Shown here: positions 35,217 to 44,812 of the stretch, piece by piece
Layout of the letters: each line of letters begins with the position of its first letter
Position numbering within the stretch: position 1 is the stretch's first letter
NCBI RefSeq assembly: GCF_036379515.1
Contig: NZ_DASVGN010000033.1
Location: 1-64,000 of the forward strand
Source: Castellaniella sp036379515
GTDB taxonomy: Bacteria; Pseudomonadota; Gammaproteobacteria; Burkholderiales; Burkholderiaceae_B
Direction of reading: 5' to 3'
Length of the DNA stretch: 64,000 bases
The notes under the pieces: model-generated
What the model was told of the DNA's origin: nothing
The model's input: only the letters and a program-made list of their open reading frames with translations
Databases searched by the model: none
Made by a program: the position numbers and the translations under genes

Positions 35217-36494
35217 TCATTTATTCACAGGCTGGCCATACGTCTTATGCCAACGATCAATGGCTTCCTGGTATATTGACAGATATTGCGGTACTACAAC
35301 AGCCGGAGACCACAACCGCACGGCGCGTTCCCGTGCCGCTGCACAAAGAGCTGCATGCCGGGCGATATCTTCCAACACCCAGCATATTCCATGCGCTAAA
35401 TCAGCCACATCGTACGGCCTAGCCAAATAGCCTGTTTCGCCATGCACTACTACATCTGGCAGCCCCGTACAGTTGAACGCCACAACAGGGCAGCCACAGG
35501 CTTGTGCCTCAGTTCCTGTCTGTGGAAGATTTTCCTGGCGAGAAGGCACAACAGTGACATCCGCCGCGCCGTAAGCCAACGCAATCGTCGTATCATCGTT
35601 CAAACGACCCAGCCAGTGGATGGGTAACCCCAACTCCGGCGGGTGAACAGGCTCACTTTGGCCGAAGACCACGCACTCTAAATTGGGGTGAGCGGCAGCC
35701 AGCGCTTCGAGCGCGCCCTGCAATAGGTCCCAGCCCTTTCTAGGATCGGTACCCCCACCGATCGCGCCAAACAGTACCAGTTGCTTATTCTCGGGAAGGC
35801 CCAGCAACTTCCTTGCCAACGCCTTGGGCCACGGTTGAAATTGCTCCGTGTCGAGCACATTGGGCACTACCGAGACTGGCCAGCCTCCCATCAACTCGCT
35901 CCCACGAACGCAATTTGCCAGCCATTGGCTAGGTGCCACAACTTGCAACGGGTACTGCCAAGCACGTTTCTTCCGCAACCATACCCAGCGGCTAACATCT
36001 AGCCCGCTCTCGTTTGAAGCCCTATTGGACGTTGTATAGGGAGCACGCCAACGCGCGGAAATATCATCCGCCGCATAATGTTCCGACCCACAAAACGCCC
36101 ACATATCGTGCAGTGTCCACACGCAGGGCTGGCAGATCTTGCCGATTTCCGCGACTGACATGAACTCGTTGCCAACCCAGTTCAGGTGTAAAACGTCAGC
36201 GGACTGAACAGCAGCCCGTCGAAGAACTTGAGAAGGAAGGCAGGATACTGACCGATATACAGGCTCCTGATCACCCTGTAAGTTCCCAATTCGCGTACCA
36301 ATCATAGCGCGGGCCAACGCCACAGCACGCGCTCTCACCCGATGGGGCCCATCAACCGTTGACCAGTCGGACACTTTAGTGCCAACAGACATACGGCTGC
36401 GGACGCCTGCATCGAGCAGTGCAGAGTGTAAGCGGAAGGCCGCTCGTGCTGCCCCCCCCGTCAGATCTGAATATGAAAGGAGAACAGGTAGCAA
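35217..36494 (-). CDS. glycosyltransferase family 4 with an in-frame G8 tract near its start
   Basis: 425 residues, GT-B. The N-terminus LPVLLSYSDLTGGAARAAFRLHSALL is a typical acceptor-domain opening (GGAARA loop), and the donor domain has LVLFGAIGGGTDPRKGWDLLQ and PSRQENLPQTGTEAQACGCPVV. The codons for Thr-Gly-Gly-Ala contain eight consecutive G (plus-strand C at 36452-36459). A gain or loss there would stop the protein after about a dozen residues, so it could be a weaker phase-variation site. Follows a methyltransferase gene by 37 nt and precedes gmd copy 2. Confidence 0.88.
   Translation of the reverse strand: MLPVLLSYSDLTGGAARAAFRLHSALLDAGVRSRMSVGTKVSDWSTVDGPHRVRARAVALARAMIGTRIGNLQGDQEPVYRSVSCLPSQVLRRAAVQSADVLHLNWVGNEFMSVAEIGKICQPCVWTLHDMWAFCGSEHYAADDISARWRAPYTTSNRASNESGLDVSRWVWLRKKRAWQYPLQVVAPSQWLANCVRGSELMGGWPVSVVPNVLDTEQFQPWPKALARKLLGLPENKQLVLFGAIGGGTDPRKGWDLLQGALEALAAAHPNLECVVFGQSEPVHPPELGLPIHWLGRLNDDTTIALAYGAADVTVVPSRQENLPQTGTEAQACGCPVVAFNCTGLPDVVVHGETGYLARPYDVADLAHGICWVLEDIARHAALCAAARERAVRLWSPAVVVPQYLSIYQEAIDRWHKTYGQPVNK
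36452..36459 (-). repeat. G8 homopolymer in a glycosyltransferase gene
   Basis: Eight C on the plus strand (eight G in the coding sense) within codons 12-15 of the GT4 gene. The gene is in frame in this sequence (ON). Tracts of eight are at the low end for slipped-strand switching. Confidence 0.5.
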
Positions 36495-36531
36495 GGAACA
36501 AACACCGTCAACATGTTAGAAATAGAAGCTG

Positions 36532-37347
36532 CTACTGCTTGCATGCTTCGACATACATAGACTCCAACCCCTTGCGAGGGGTCCCATTATTATCCACATC
36601 AAGTTGCTGAAACGGAAAGTCCGCCACCCTACTAGTAGTCGCAGTTACCACCTGCGCGTCAGAAAAGCCAGCAGCCGACAAGACCCCGCTCAATTGATGG
36701 AAATCCCATAACCAATGGTGCCGCTCACCAAGACTTGCCATGCTCACGTTCTGATCCTTAAAGGCCCTTGGCAGGCCCAGCAAGCAAAGTCGAACCCGCA
36801 ATTCGAATATGCGAGACCTAACGGCAGCCGACAACCTGCCAAATGAAAAAGCCGTCTTTACAGGGTGAGCAGACACCTCAGCTCGCCCTACACGCAGGGC
36901 TACATAGTCGATCATTGATTGACTATCCCTGCACCTGGGCACAGCGATGCTCTGGTAATACTTCCCGAGTTCGCCACCTGGTTCGCGGCGCACACATTGG
37001 TCAACCATTTCAAGGACAACAAAGTCCGCGCGCTCGTGCTCGCCCGCTAACCGACAGCGCAAATATTCCGCCGCCATATTCTGCAGATCTGGCAGCACCA
37101 GGCGAATCACCCCACCGGGCGCCAAAACTCGAAAACATTCAGAAATAACCGATGAAATCAAACCCCGTGGTACGTGTTCCAGGAAATGTGACGAGTAGAC
37201 TAATTTGGCACTTTCGTCTTGGGCAGGCAACCCATTCAGAAGGTTTGCCGCACGGACAGCCCGCCCCGATGACTGAAAGTCCAAATTCAGCCAATCGGGA
37301 CTGTCCACATAGATCGGGCCACATCCAAGGTTTATTTTATTTTTCAT
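36532..37347 (-). CDS. class I SAM-dependent methyltransferase
   Basis: 271 residues. SAM motif I NLGCGPIYVDSPDWLNLDF at the N-terminus, SSHFLEHVPRG (motif with HFLEH typical of Methyltransf_11-like proteins) and FRVLAPGGVIRLVLPDL. Many such proteins lie in polysaccharide loci and methylate sugars. It is separated from the next upstream gene by a 337-nt AT-rich gap. Substrate unknown. Confidence 0.85.
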   Translation of the reverse strand: MKNKINLGCGPIYVDSPDWLNLDFQSSGRAVRAANLLNGLPAQDESAKLVYSSHFLEHVPRGLISSVISECFRVLAPGGVIRLVLPDLQNMAAEYLRCRLAGEHERADFVVLEMVDQCVRREPGGELGKYYQSIAVPRCRDSQSMIDYVALRVGRAEVSAHPVKTAFSFGRLSAAVRSRIFELRVRLCLLGLPRAFKDQNVSMASLGERHHWLWDFHQLSGVLSAAGFSDAQVVTATTSRVADFPFQQLDVDNNGTPRKGLESMYVEACKQ

Positions 37348-37684
37348 TTTATAATACGCCCTGCATCCCTTAACAAGTTCATTTCAATCAATGGTTAGTA
37401 CATCCCATGAAAATAATCTACCTTAAAGGAAAAATTATCTAATTCTTACTTTTGAAGTTCGCACAACTCTGCCAGTCTACGATGGAACACCAGCCCACAG
37501 GCCAAAGCCGTTCCCCCAAGCTCTCGTTCCGCCACCAATTCCACCGCAAACAACAATAATGATAAATCACGCCATCTGGTTGGTATATGCATTGCGAGAC
37601 ATATAATCCTACGCAAAAAATAAAAACACACAGACCAGTCCAAGAATTTCGTGATTCTAAATCAATATGGCAGCTACAATTTTT
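37348..37684. other. AT-rich gap with a possible short gene remnant
   Basis: 337 nt between two methyltransferase genes. Most of it is AT-rich and non-coding. On the minus strand 37446-37592 there is a more GC-rich open stretch of 48 codons (MHIPTRWRDLSLLLFAVELV then ERELGGTALACGLVF) that looks like the end of a former protein rather than a full gene. A TATAAT occurs just before the 37347 start: minus strand TATAAAATG near 37350-37357, which may be a local promoter. No RNA gene recognised. Confidence 0.4.
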
Positions 37685-38488
37685 TCATCTATCAAGAACG
37701 AATGTTAGGTTAGAACCATCAATCGCAACACAATGCATACCAGCATCCAATAACTGTTTCACACTCGCAGCAATCCTACTGCTAGCTTGAGCATCCAAGG
37801 GGGAATGGGCCTCATCAAATTCAACTAATAACAGTCTCGGTGGCACGCCAGAATCCGTGATGTCCCGAATCACCTCATATTCAGCACCTTCTATATCTAT
37901 TTTCAATAGATCGATTTTATAGTCACCCTGCTGTTTCATTATCGCAGATAGACGGTGACACTGCGCCGTGAAGAACTCAGAAGTTCTCTGCAGGTTCGCA
38001 GTTGAACACGAAACATGCTGAGGATCTTTAGGGAAGTAGAACTTCATCTCTTGGTCCAAGCCTGCCAAGCCGATTGGCAGAAACGACATCCTTTCAAGAT
38101 CTGAGGGAGAAACATGATAAAACTCGCTTGTACTCCCATTCACGGAGAATGGCCTCCCAGCAGCCACTGCCTCCGATAATGCTTCAAAATGCTTAATAGC
38201 CCGAGGGGTGGGGTCGATGATCCGTACGCGGCACCCAAATTGCCGAACCAAGATCGTATCAAAGCTAATGTCTTCACCAGCCCCAGCGAGATAACAAGTT
38301 GAATCTTTAGTCAAACCACTATCCAATGGAAGTACCCACCCTCCATAGGTCGTACCGAGCTTAACAAGCCGTTTCGCAGGTAGGAGCAACGCCCTATCTA
38401 TGATCCCACTCAACTGAAGATCAGTCAGCCCCCCTCCACGGTGGATAGCACGCCGTACAAGTTTCTTCATATAGCTTATCAAAGGCAT
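37685..38488 (-). CDS. FkbM-family methyltransferase (second)
   Basis: 267 residues. A conserved SAM-binding region is visible as CYLAGAGEDISFDTILVRQFGCRVRIIDPT and the FkbM motif as LLKIDIEGAEYEVIRDI, about two thirds along. Presumed sugar or lipid O-methyltransferase of the second glycan block. Begins 28 nt after the stop of the GT gene at 38517. It shares little beyond the motifs with the other two FkbM proteins here, so it is not a recent duplicate. Confidence 0.82.
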   Translation of the reverse strand: MPLISYMKKLVRRAIHRGGGLTDLQLSGIIDRALLLPAKRLVKLGTTYGGWVLPLDSGLTKDSTCYLAGAGEDISFDTILVRQFGCRVRIIDPTPRAIKHFEALSEAVAAGRPFSVNGSTSEFYHVSPSDLERMSFLPIGLAGLDQEMKFYFPKDPQHVSCSTANLQRTSEFFTAQCHRLSAIMKQQGDYKIDLLKIDIEGAEYEVIRDITDSGVPPRLLLVEFDEAHSPLDAQASSRIAASVKQLLDAGMHCVAIDGSNLTFVLDR

Positions 38489-38516
38489 CTCCAGTTCATG
38501 TCTGCCAAAAATAGAT

Positions 38517-39464
38517 CTACGAGCCTTTCATACCGCGATAGATGGAAGCGAGGATCTCCCCACCCGGGAGAACTCGCAGCGCTTCCTTCAGCGCGTTAAT
38601 TCTTCTGATTCCAAATATATTGTCGTCGGTCCATATATCCGCCCTCGCATCACGCACCATCCCAGAAGGATGGACCAGTGGGAACTCTAGCGACTCTAAT
38701 TTGAGCGAACCGAGCGGACTTTTAACGTCCGTGGTATGTGTGGCTCCGATTCCAAAACCGATATTTTTGACTAGATTATAGGCAGGGAGAACAGAAAGCC
38801 CATGTTGTGCCCAGCACGTAAAGGTCCAGCGATAGGCCCAACTATCTATCTGCCCCGCATGTGCTCGATCAAAAATATTCGTCCAATACCGAGAAAACAG
38901 ACGATTGCCGCTACCGAGCCGGAGAAGCCAGTCGGTTTCTCTCAACGAAGGCCATAAATCCATATCATGATCATACATGCGCCATGCGCGCCGCCATGAG
39001 GCCCAGCCCCAACAGTGATTGTATCGGCTAAAAAAATAGCTAGTGTTTGGTCGATGTGCATTGCCATGTGCGTGCATGGCCGAAATAGCCATTACGCGTT
39101 CGTCATCTGCATATCGGGTGAGTAATTCCGATACAAACGGAAAGAAACTAGCATCGACTACACAATCATCCTCCAGCACAATGCCGCGTTCTTCCTGATC
39201 GAAGAACCAATCCAGCGCTCCACTGACTGCTAAGCGACACCCTAAATTCCGGTCACGAAACAACGTGTAAACCCGACATTCCCAATCGACCGCAGTGGCA
39301 AGCGTGCGCGTGTACTCCACCGCCAACGACTCTTCAGGGCGCCCCTGGCGAGCGCCGTCGCAGGCGACATACAGGCGAGTAGGCTTAGCCGCTCTAATCA
39401 CATCAAAAACGGCCTGAGTTGTGTCTGGGCGATTGAAGATCAATAGAAGAACCGGGATATTCAT
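38517..39464 (-). CDS. GT-A-type glycosyltransferase (HlpA-like)
   Basis: About 315 residues. N-terminal IPVLLLIFNRPDTTQAVFDVI, LYVACDGARQGRPEE, and ERGIVLEDDCVVDASFFPFV, where EDD is the likely metal site, mark a nucleotide-diphospho-sugar transferase of the kind often labelled hemolytic protein HlpA-like. NHCWGWASWRRAWRMYDHDM is a conserved patch. I take the ATG at 39464, which clears the upstream ugd stop at 39478; the frame runs up to 39527 only by overlapping ugd. Role inferred from domain and setting. Confidence 0.78.
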   Translation of the reverse strand: MNIPVLLLIFNRPDTTQAVFDVIRAAKPTRLYVACDGARQGRPEESLAVEYTRTLATAVDWECRVYTLFRDRNLGCRLAVSGALDWFFDQEERGIVLEDDCVVDASFFPFVSELLTRYADDERVMAISAMHAHGNAHRPNTSYFFSRYNHCWGWASWRRAWRMYDHDMDLWPSLRETDWLLRLGSGNRLFSRYWTNIFDRAHAGQIDSWAYRWTFTCWAQHGLSVLPAYNLVKNIGFGIGATHTTDVKSPLGSLKLESLEFPLVHPSGMVRDARADIWTDDNIFGIRRINALKEALRVLPGGEILASIYRGMKGS

Positions 39465-39477
39465 GCTATGCCCATCA

Positions 39478-40644
39478 TCAGCTATCAGAACCGAAGAGAT
39501 CTCGGGTATAGACTCGTGCAGACACATCTGCCAGATCCGCCGTTAAACGGTTGGCCACGATCAGATCTGCCTGCCGTTTGAACTCTGATAGATCATGCAA
39601 CACGGGTGAATGAAAGAACTCCACGTGCCGCAAGACCGGCTCATATACAATGACTCGCACTCCCTTTGCTTTCAGCCGTTTCATGACGCCCTGCACCGCA
39701 GAAGCACGGAAATTATCCGACCCCGCCTTCATCACTAGCCGATAGATGCCCACCGTCTTTGGGTTCTGACGAAGAATATCCTCTGCTATAAAATCCTTGC
39801 GGGTCGCATTAGCATCGACAATCGCATGAATAAGACTCTGAGGCACATCCTGGTAATTTGCCAGCAGCTGGCGCGTATCCTTCGGTAGACAATAGCCACC
39901 ATACCCAAAGCTAGGGTTATTGTAGTGACTACCTATACGTGAGTCCAAACACACCCCGTCAATGATCTGCCGAGTGTCTAGACCCCGCACCCTGGCGTAG
40001 GTGTCTAATTCGTTGAAATATGCCACCCGCATCGCCAGGTAGGTGTTGGAGAAAAGTTTTACTGCCTCGGCCTCGGTACTGTCCATCAAAAGCGTCGGCA
40101 CGTCCTTCTTGATCGCTCCTTCCTGCATCAAAGCAGCAAACCGGCGCCCCATATCTGTCTTATCACCGACGATGATACGGCTAGGATAGAGATTATCGTG
40201 CAGCGCATGACCCTCACGGAGGAATTCAGGAGAAAACATCAATAGACCAGTATCGAAGTGTTCACGCATTCGCGCGGTATAGCCAACCGGCACCGTTGAC
40301 TTTATCACCACCATCGCGTTGGAATTAATTTCTCGTACATCAGAAATCACCGATTCAATTGATCGGGTATTGAAGTAATTGGCATCTGGGTCATAGTCAG
40401 TAGGCGTAGCAATAATCACAAGATCAGCACCTGCATAAGCCTCACGTTTATCAGCGGTGAAGTATATGTTCTCAGTAACGCCTAGATATTGCTGAATATC
40501 AGAGTCATCGATTGGACTCATATGCCGCTTAAGCAATTCAATTTTTCCAATATCCACATCATAGGCAGACACATGATTGTGCTGCGCAAGCAGCAATGCG
40601 TTCGAGAGACCTACGTAACCGACACCGGCGATAGTAATGTTCAT
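39478..40644 (-). CDS. ugd: UDP-glucose 6-dehydrogenase
   Basis: About 388 residues, the same size as the E. coli enzyme. Oxidises UDP-glucose to UDP-glucuronate with two NAD. Motifs: ITIAGVGYVGLSNALLLAQ (NAD binding), VVIKSTVPVGYT, SPEFLREGHALHDNLYPSRI, and the catalytic Cys in NPSFGYGGYCLPKDTRQL. The start at 40644 (MNITIAGVGYVG) is the usual one; an ATG at 40671 adds nine residues. Provides uronic acid for one or both glycans. Confidence 0.95.
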   Translation of the reverse strand: MNITIAGVGYVGLSNALLLAQHNHVSAYDVDIGKIELLKRHMSPIDDSDIQQYLGVTENIYFTADKREAYAGADLVIIATPTDYDPDANYFNTRSIESVISDVREINSNAMVVIKSTVPVGYTARMREHFDTGLLMFSPEFLREGHALHDNLYPSRIIVGDKTDMGRRFAALMQEGAIKKDVPTLLMDSTEAEAVKLFSNTYLAMRVAYFNELDTYARVRGLDTRQIIDGVCLDSRIGSHYNNPSFGYGGYCLPKDTRQLLANYQDVPQSLIHAIVDANATRKDFIAEDILRQNPKTVGIYRLVMKAGSDNFRASAVQGVMKRLKAKGVRVIVYEPVLRHVEFFHSPVLHDLSEFKRQADLIVANRLTADLADVSARVYTRDLFGSDS

Positions 40645-40708
40645 CCTATCTTGAAACAACCACGAAGCCAAATATTAAGTTAATTTGAATTTTGATTGAT
40701 GGACGACG

Positions 40709-42646
40709 TCAGCATGAAAGCACCACCTTCTGATACCAAAACTCCAGCAATACGAGTTTATATGCAAAAAACAATTGCTGCCAATTTCCACCCATTGCAC
40801 CTGACAATAGTTTTTGAACACCGTTACGGTCAAAGAAACGCTGGCTCGTAAGTTCACCGTCAACCAGAGTCTGTCCATACTCTGACACAACCCCCAACAG
40901 CCACTCCTTTACTGGCGGCTGAAACCCTGCTTTTCGGCGTGCTAAAACATTATCTGGCAAGACACCTCGCAAGGAACGCCGCAATAAAGCCTTTTGTCCC
41001 AGCACATGGTCCGGCCGCGAATCCCGCAATGCCATCACTCGCTCTATCAATATTGAATCAAGAAACGGCAATCGTGCCTCGACACCTACTGACATTGAGA
41101 CACGATCACCCAATGCAACGGCGTTTGAGACCATCCAAGTATCGAAGAGCAAACGGATGATAGCAGCCGGAACGGCATCAACAGCCCTCACACCAATGTC
41201 CGTCAACCGAAACGGGTTGGCAACGACATCAACCTGTCGCATCGCTGGACCATAGATCGCATCCTTGAGACTAAACGCAGCTGAAAACCCCCCTTCAGTT
41301 GAATAAAAACGCAATTGGCCGGCGGGGGCATTCGGATCGCCAATCGCGCGAAATACACCGGCCCAGCGGCGCACGGTGCTAGGAATACGGGGATGCTGGG
41401 AAATCTGAGCCAATCGGCGCTGAGCCACCGGATGACGAGCCCAAAAGATCAGTCTTGCCATGAACGGCCTGCTAATTAAAAATTGGTTTGCTGATACACA
41501 ATTGGTAACCCAGTCGTAACCCCAAAAAACCTCGTCGCCACCGATGCCTGTTAAAAGCACCTTGATCCCTTGTTCCGCAACAGCCTTCGGTACCGCGTAG
41601 TGGCCAAACGCTGCAGGGTCTGCAATCGGCTCATCCATTAGCCGCACAAGATCTGGAAAAAAACTCACGAACTGATCTGTTGGTAGCTCCACCTCATGCA
41701 TAATTAAACCCAGCGAAACTGCTAAAATGCGCGCCTTCTCGCGCTCATCAAAGGATGGCCTCCCTGGATATCCTATGCTAAAGGCGTGTACTGGCTCTCG
41801 GCTTCGCTTTTGTGCAAAGGCAGCGATTGCGCCAGAATCTATGCCACCAGATAGCGCTACCGCCACTGGGACATCAGCGCGAAGAGTCAATGCAACTGAC
41901 TCCTCCAGAGTCTCCCGAATAATTGCAATAGGAGGCCTATCCCGTAGTAACGAAGCCTCGCGCGATACGTGTTCTACATCCCAATATCTTTTTGGCGTCG
42001 CTTCCCAATCTGCAACGGATATCTCTAATGTATGGGCCGCTGGCAGCTTTGTCACCCCAGAAAGAAGAGTAATTGGTTCCGGCACATACTGAAAGTGAAG
42101 ATACATATCCACAGCGTCGGCGTTAAGGGCGGGGCGTCTGCTTAATAGAGGAACAAGGCCTTTAAGCTCGGAAGCAAATACTAGCTGCTCATCGTCTTGA
42201 AAAATAAATAATGGCTTCTCTCCACAACGATCACGAGCCAGAAAGAGGACTTGTTTTAATCGATCCCAGAGGGCAAATGCAAACATCCCACGAAACTTAC
42301 TAACACAATTTCTGCCCCACACCCTATAGGCCGCGAGCAAGACCTCTGTGTCACTCCTCGTGTAGAATTTCTCCCCCGAACTCTCCAATTCTGCTCGTAG
42401 CTCTATGTAATTGTAGATTTCACCATTGTAGGTGACAACATACCGGCCTGTTGAATCGGCCATAGGCTGATGGCCCGACTCGGTGAGATCTATGATTGCA
42501 AGCCTAGTATGGCCAAGCTGTATATTAGCATCAACGAACAAGCCGTGGTCATCTGGCCCTCGATGGCCTAGCCTAAGCAGATCAGCGGTGGTAATACTCC
42601 GAACTGCTTCACCGTTTTTGGTAAAGATGCCGACGATACCACACAT
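40709..42646 (-). CDS. asnB: asparagine synthase (glutamine-hydrolysing)
   Basis: 645 residues. N-terminal class II glutaminase begins MCGIVGIFTKNGEA with Cys2 as nucleophile and contains the RLAIIDL segment and YNGEIYNY; the synthetase domain has the PP-loop ALSGGIDSGAIAAFA and GGDEVFWGYDW. In polysaccharide loci AsnB-like proteins often amidate uronic acid sugars rather than aspartate; being next to ugd fits that, but is inference. Preceded by a 360-nt gap. Confidence 0.9.
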   Translation of the reverse strand: MCGIVGIFTKNGEAVRSITTADLLRLGHRGPDDHGLFVDANIQLGHTRLAIIDLTESGHQPMADSTGRYVVTYNGEIYNYIELRAELESSGEKFYTRSDTEVLLAAYRVWGRNCVSKFRGMFAFALWDRLKQVLFLARDRCGEKPLFIFQDDEQLVFASELKGLVPLLSRRPALNADAVDMYLHFQYVPEPITLLSGVTKLPAAHTLEISVADWEATPKRYWDVEHVSREASLLRDRPPIAIIRETLEESVALTLRADVPVAVALSGGIDSGAIAAFAQKRSREPVHAFSIGYPGRPSFDEREKARILAVSLGLIMHEVELPTDQFVSFFPDLVRLMDEPIADPAAFGHYAVPKAVAEQGIKVLLTGIGGDEVFWGYDWVTNCVSANQFLISRPFMARLIFWARHPVAQRRLAQISQHPRIPSTVRRWAGVFRAIGDPNAPAGQLRFYSTEGGFSAAFSLKDAIYGPAMRQVDVVANPFRLTDIGVRAVDAVPAAIIRLLFDTWMVSNAVALGDRVSMSVGVEARLPFLDSILIERVMALRDSRPDHVLGQKALLRRSLRGVLPDNVLARRKAGFQPPVKEWLLGVVSEYGQTLVDGELTSQRFFDRNGVQKLLSGAMGGNWQQLFFAYKLVLLEFWYQKVVLSC

Positions 42647-43006
42647 ATTTAGGAACTCCTACATTCTACATAGAGGTGGCGTGCAACAATCAGCACGTAT
42701 ACCATAATGATATAAAGAGACCTGAAGACAGATGCCTAGCCTACCGGCGAATAACAAGCAAGTGGCGGATATGTGTAGTGTGCTAGTGAACAGCGCCCGT
42801 AGCACCACAACCCAACATCATCACACAGTGCTGCCGTAAGGAGACATATCGGTACAGCGTCGTCCAGGGCTCACAATAAAGGCTGACTCGCCTCCCACCA
42901 TAACTGTCCTTAGGTTCTGCGTTGCGACACATGCCCTATCAAGCCCATCATCGAGGTCAGGACCTTCTAGACAAAGAGGAGTTGAAAAGCGGCAAGGCCC
43001 CGCGGC
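42647..43006. other. 360-nt intergenic stretch, no gene recognised
   Basis: Lies between the fucosyltransferase stop and the asnB start. Only short, broken frames are visible and none resembles a known family. GGAG about 10 nt before the asnB ATG is its ribosome site. It may be decayed coding sequence or may carry an internal promoter. Confidence 0.4.
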
Positions 43007-43864
43007 TTACATGTAAGTCAGCCATGAAGTATAGAAGTCGCCGGGGAACCAAGCTCCAGACCTATGTCCCGCCCAAAAGAGCGGTGCAATATATCGTTTT
43101 TCATGTGGTAATTTGTATCCCCCTGATTCGCGTGAAAGAAAGGCACCCCACCACGCGAAGGTGCTAGCCGAAAGAATCCCGTGAGAACACTTCGACATTA
43201 TTGCCATATCTACTCCCTCATCAGCATCCGAAATAATCAGATCCTGTGACTCAGTAAAAAATTCAAAGATATATGGCAGATCATCACCAAGCACAACAAA
43301 AACCGGGTCCTTGACCTCAGTCCGTATCCAATCCATTGCTCGCCTATACCATTCTAGTGGCAGAACCGCTGGCGCCTCCCGTGATGGCCATCGCAAATAG
43401 TCTCCGCGCCGAACATGCACAAAGACGAATTCACGACCCCTCGCTATTCCTTGCTCTACGCGCTTTTCCGCCAACCACCGCTGGGCAGCCTCTAAGCACC
43501 GCATCGAAGGACTTACTGGTGCGGCCGATGGAAGAATGGATGCATGCTGGAAGTAGCTACCAGCAACGACCACTACCCAGGGCACTAGGCCCCACTGTAG
43601 ATTGATCACATATCGTCCACACTCCTGGCCTGTTTCAGCCAGCAAGCGGATCACATGCAACCGAGCCAAACAGACTAGCGCCTTTGACAGCAATCGCCAC
43701 CAACGTGCAGTTCTGGGAAAATACCTGACAGGCCCAGTTAACACATGCTGCTTGAGTCCTTCACAGCCCATACACCATATGATTTTTCCAGGATACCGAT
43801 TGGCAAGATAGGCGTACTGAAATAGCTGATTCCCCAAGCGGCCTTCACCAACTAGAATGATCAT
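43007..43864 (-). CDS. GT11-family fucosyltransferase (alpha-1,2-type)
   Basis: About 285 residues. The N-terminus carries the GT11 hallmark GEGRLGNQLFQYAYLANRYPG, and the donor-binding motif appears as VFVHVRRGDYLRW near residue 165. The C-terminal STFAWWGAFLSRE is the third conserved patch. GT11 enzymes move L-fucose from GDP-fucose to galactose or a related sugar; GDP-fucose can come from gmd/fcl copy 2 in the same unit. Start at 43864 (MIILVGEGRLG) rather than the upstream 43903 ATG. Confidence 0.9.
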   Translation of the reverse strand: MIILVGEGRLGNQLFQYAYLANRYPGKIIWCMGCEGLKQHVLTGPVRYFPRTARWWRLLSKALVCLARLHVIRLLAETGQECGRYVINLQWGLVPWVVVVAGSYFQHASILPSAAPVSPSMRCLEAAQRWLAEKRVEQGIARGREFVFVHVRRGDYLRWPSREAPAVLPLEWYRRAMDWIRTEVKDPVFVVLGDDLPYIFEFFTESQDLIISDADEGVDMAIMSKCSHGILSASTFAWWGAFLSRESGGYKLPHEKRYIAPLFWAGHRSGAWFPGDFYTSWLTYM

Positions 43865-43960
43865 AGGGCTACGCACTCCGCTACCAAACTTTACACGACA
43901 CAAATACCACGCACTATAGGGCGCAGACTCAACACAATACCTGCCGCGAGAAACTGCCGA

Positions 43961-44772
43961 CTACACAACTCTCCAAGACGGTGTTTGCCCCGGCGCACAC
44001 GCCAATACCGTCTGCCAATTAAACTGTTCGAGTGTCTCACTATATTCTTTTAGCCTAAGTAAAAGGCGAGACGGCAATATTCGAAACATACTATACCCAT
44101 GCTCTCGAACGAGCAGCTGCCAAAAATCCTTAAAATAAGTTCTTGAATCTATATTGCAACCACCAAATTCGAACGAGAGTGCGCGTATCCGGCAATCGGA
44201 AAGGGAATGCTGTGCACCCTTCAAAATTTCAAACTCATGACCCTCGGCATCCAATTTGAGAAATGACACAGATGCAAGTTCATATTTCTCTAATAGTAAA
44301 TCTACAGTCGTTACCGAGACAGTTTGCTGCTGATCCATTGAAATATTGTAGTGTGAGATGTCTCGATGATACATCGATGCAAGAGGACTCCCCGCATGGT
44401 CTGCATACAGAACCATATCACCTGGTGACGCCCCCACGGCCACCTGTTCGATGAAGACATCGTGACTAGGGGCGAGAAGGTTCACCAAACTGGGCCTTAA
44501 AGAAGCCTGCGGTTCACAGACAAGGAGCTTCCCAAATTTCGGTTTAAGTTTGAGCAATGCCGCAGACCAGTCGCCTTTATTGGCACCCACATCTATTACC
44601 CCCCCCCCCGAGTATCTAATTGTAAAAACGATGCTGCCAAGGCGGCTTCGTCCGCGAGACTGTAGCTACCAAATACCAATCCATCAGCATATTGTGAGAT
44701 ATATCGTACAGCGCCAGCCAGACGGCGCGAGCCACCTAAGCGCCGCGCCACTGAGTCTACGAAGAGATGCAT
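43961..44772 (-). CDS. FkbM-family methyltransferase (third), phase-variable, frameshifted OFF at an 11-G tract
   Basis: The 5' part starts at ATG 44772 (GGTGGA upstream) and reads MHLFVDSVARRLGG through SLADEAALAASFLQLDTRGGG, then meets TAA right after the G tract at 44599-44609. The 3' part, in the next frame, reads VIDVGANKGDWSAALLKLK, the SAM-binding motif, followed by FLKLDAEGHEFEILKGA, the FkbM motif. With 11 G the frames do not join; with 9 or 12 G they give a continuous protein of 269-270 residues, normal for the family. No other lesion is seen. This is best read as an intact gene in an OFF state rather than a decayed one; a sequencing or cloning slip in the tract is the alternative. 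It sits between the DUF268 gene and the GT11 gene. Confidence 0.85.
44599..44609 (-). repeat. poly-G tract (11 G in coding sense)
   Basis: Eleven C on the plus strand, the longest single-base run I found in the window. It lies between codons for ...LeuAspThrArg and ValIleAspVal of the FkbM gene and decides its reading frame. Runs of this length are classical slipped-strand mispairing sites. Confidence 0.95.
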
Positions 44773-44812
44773 GTTCCACCCATAGTCTAAACACCCGCTT
44801 CAGCGGGCAAAT

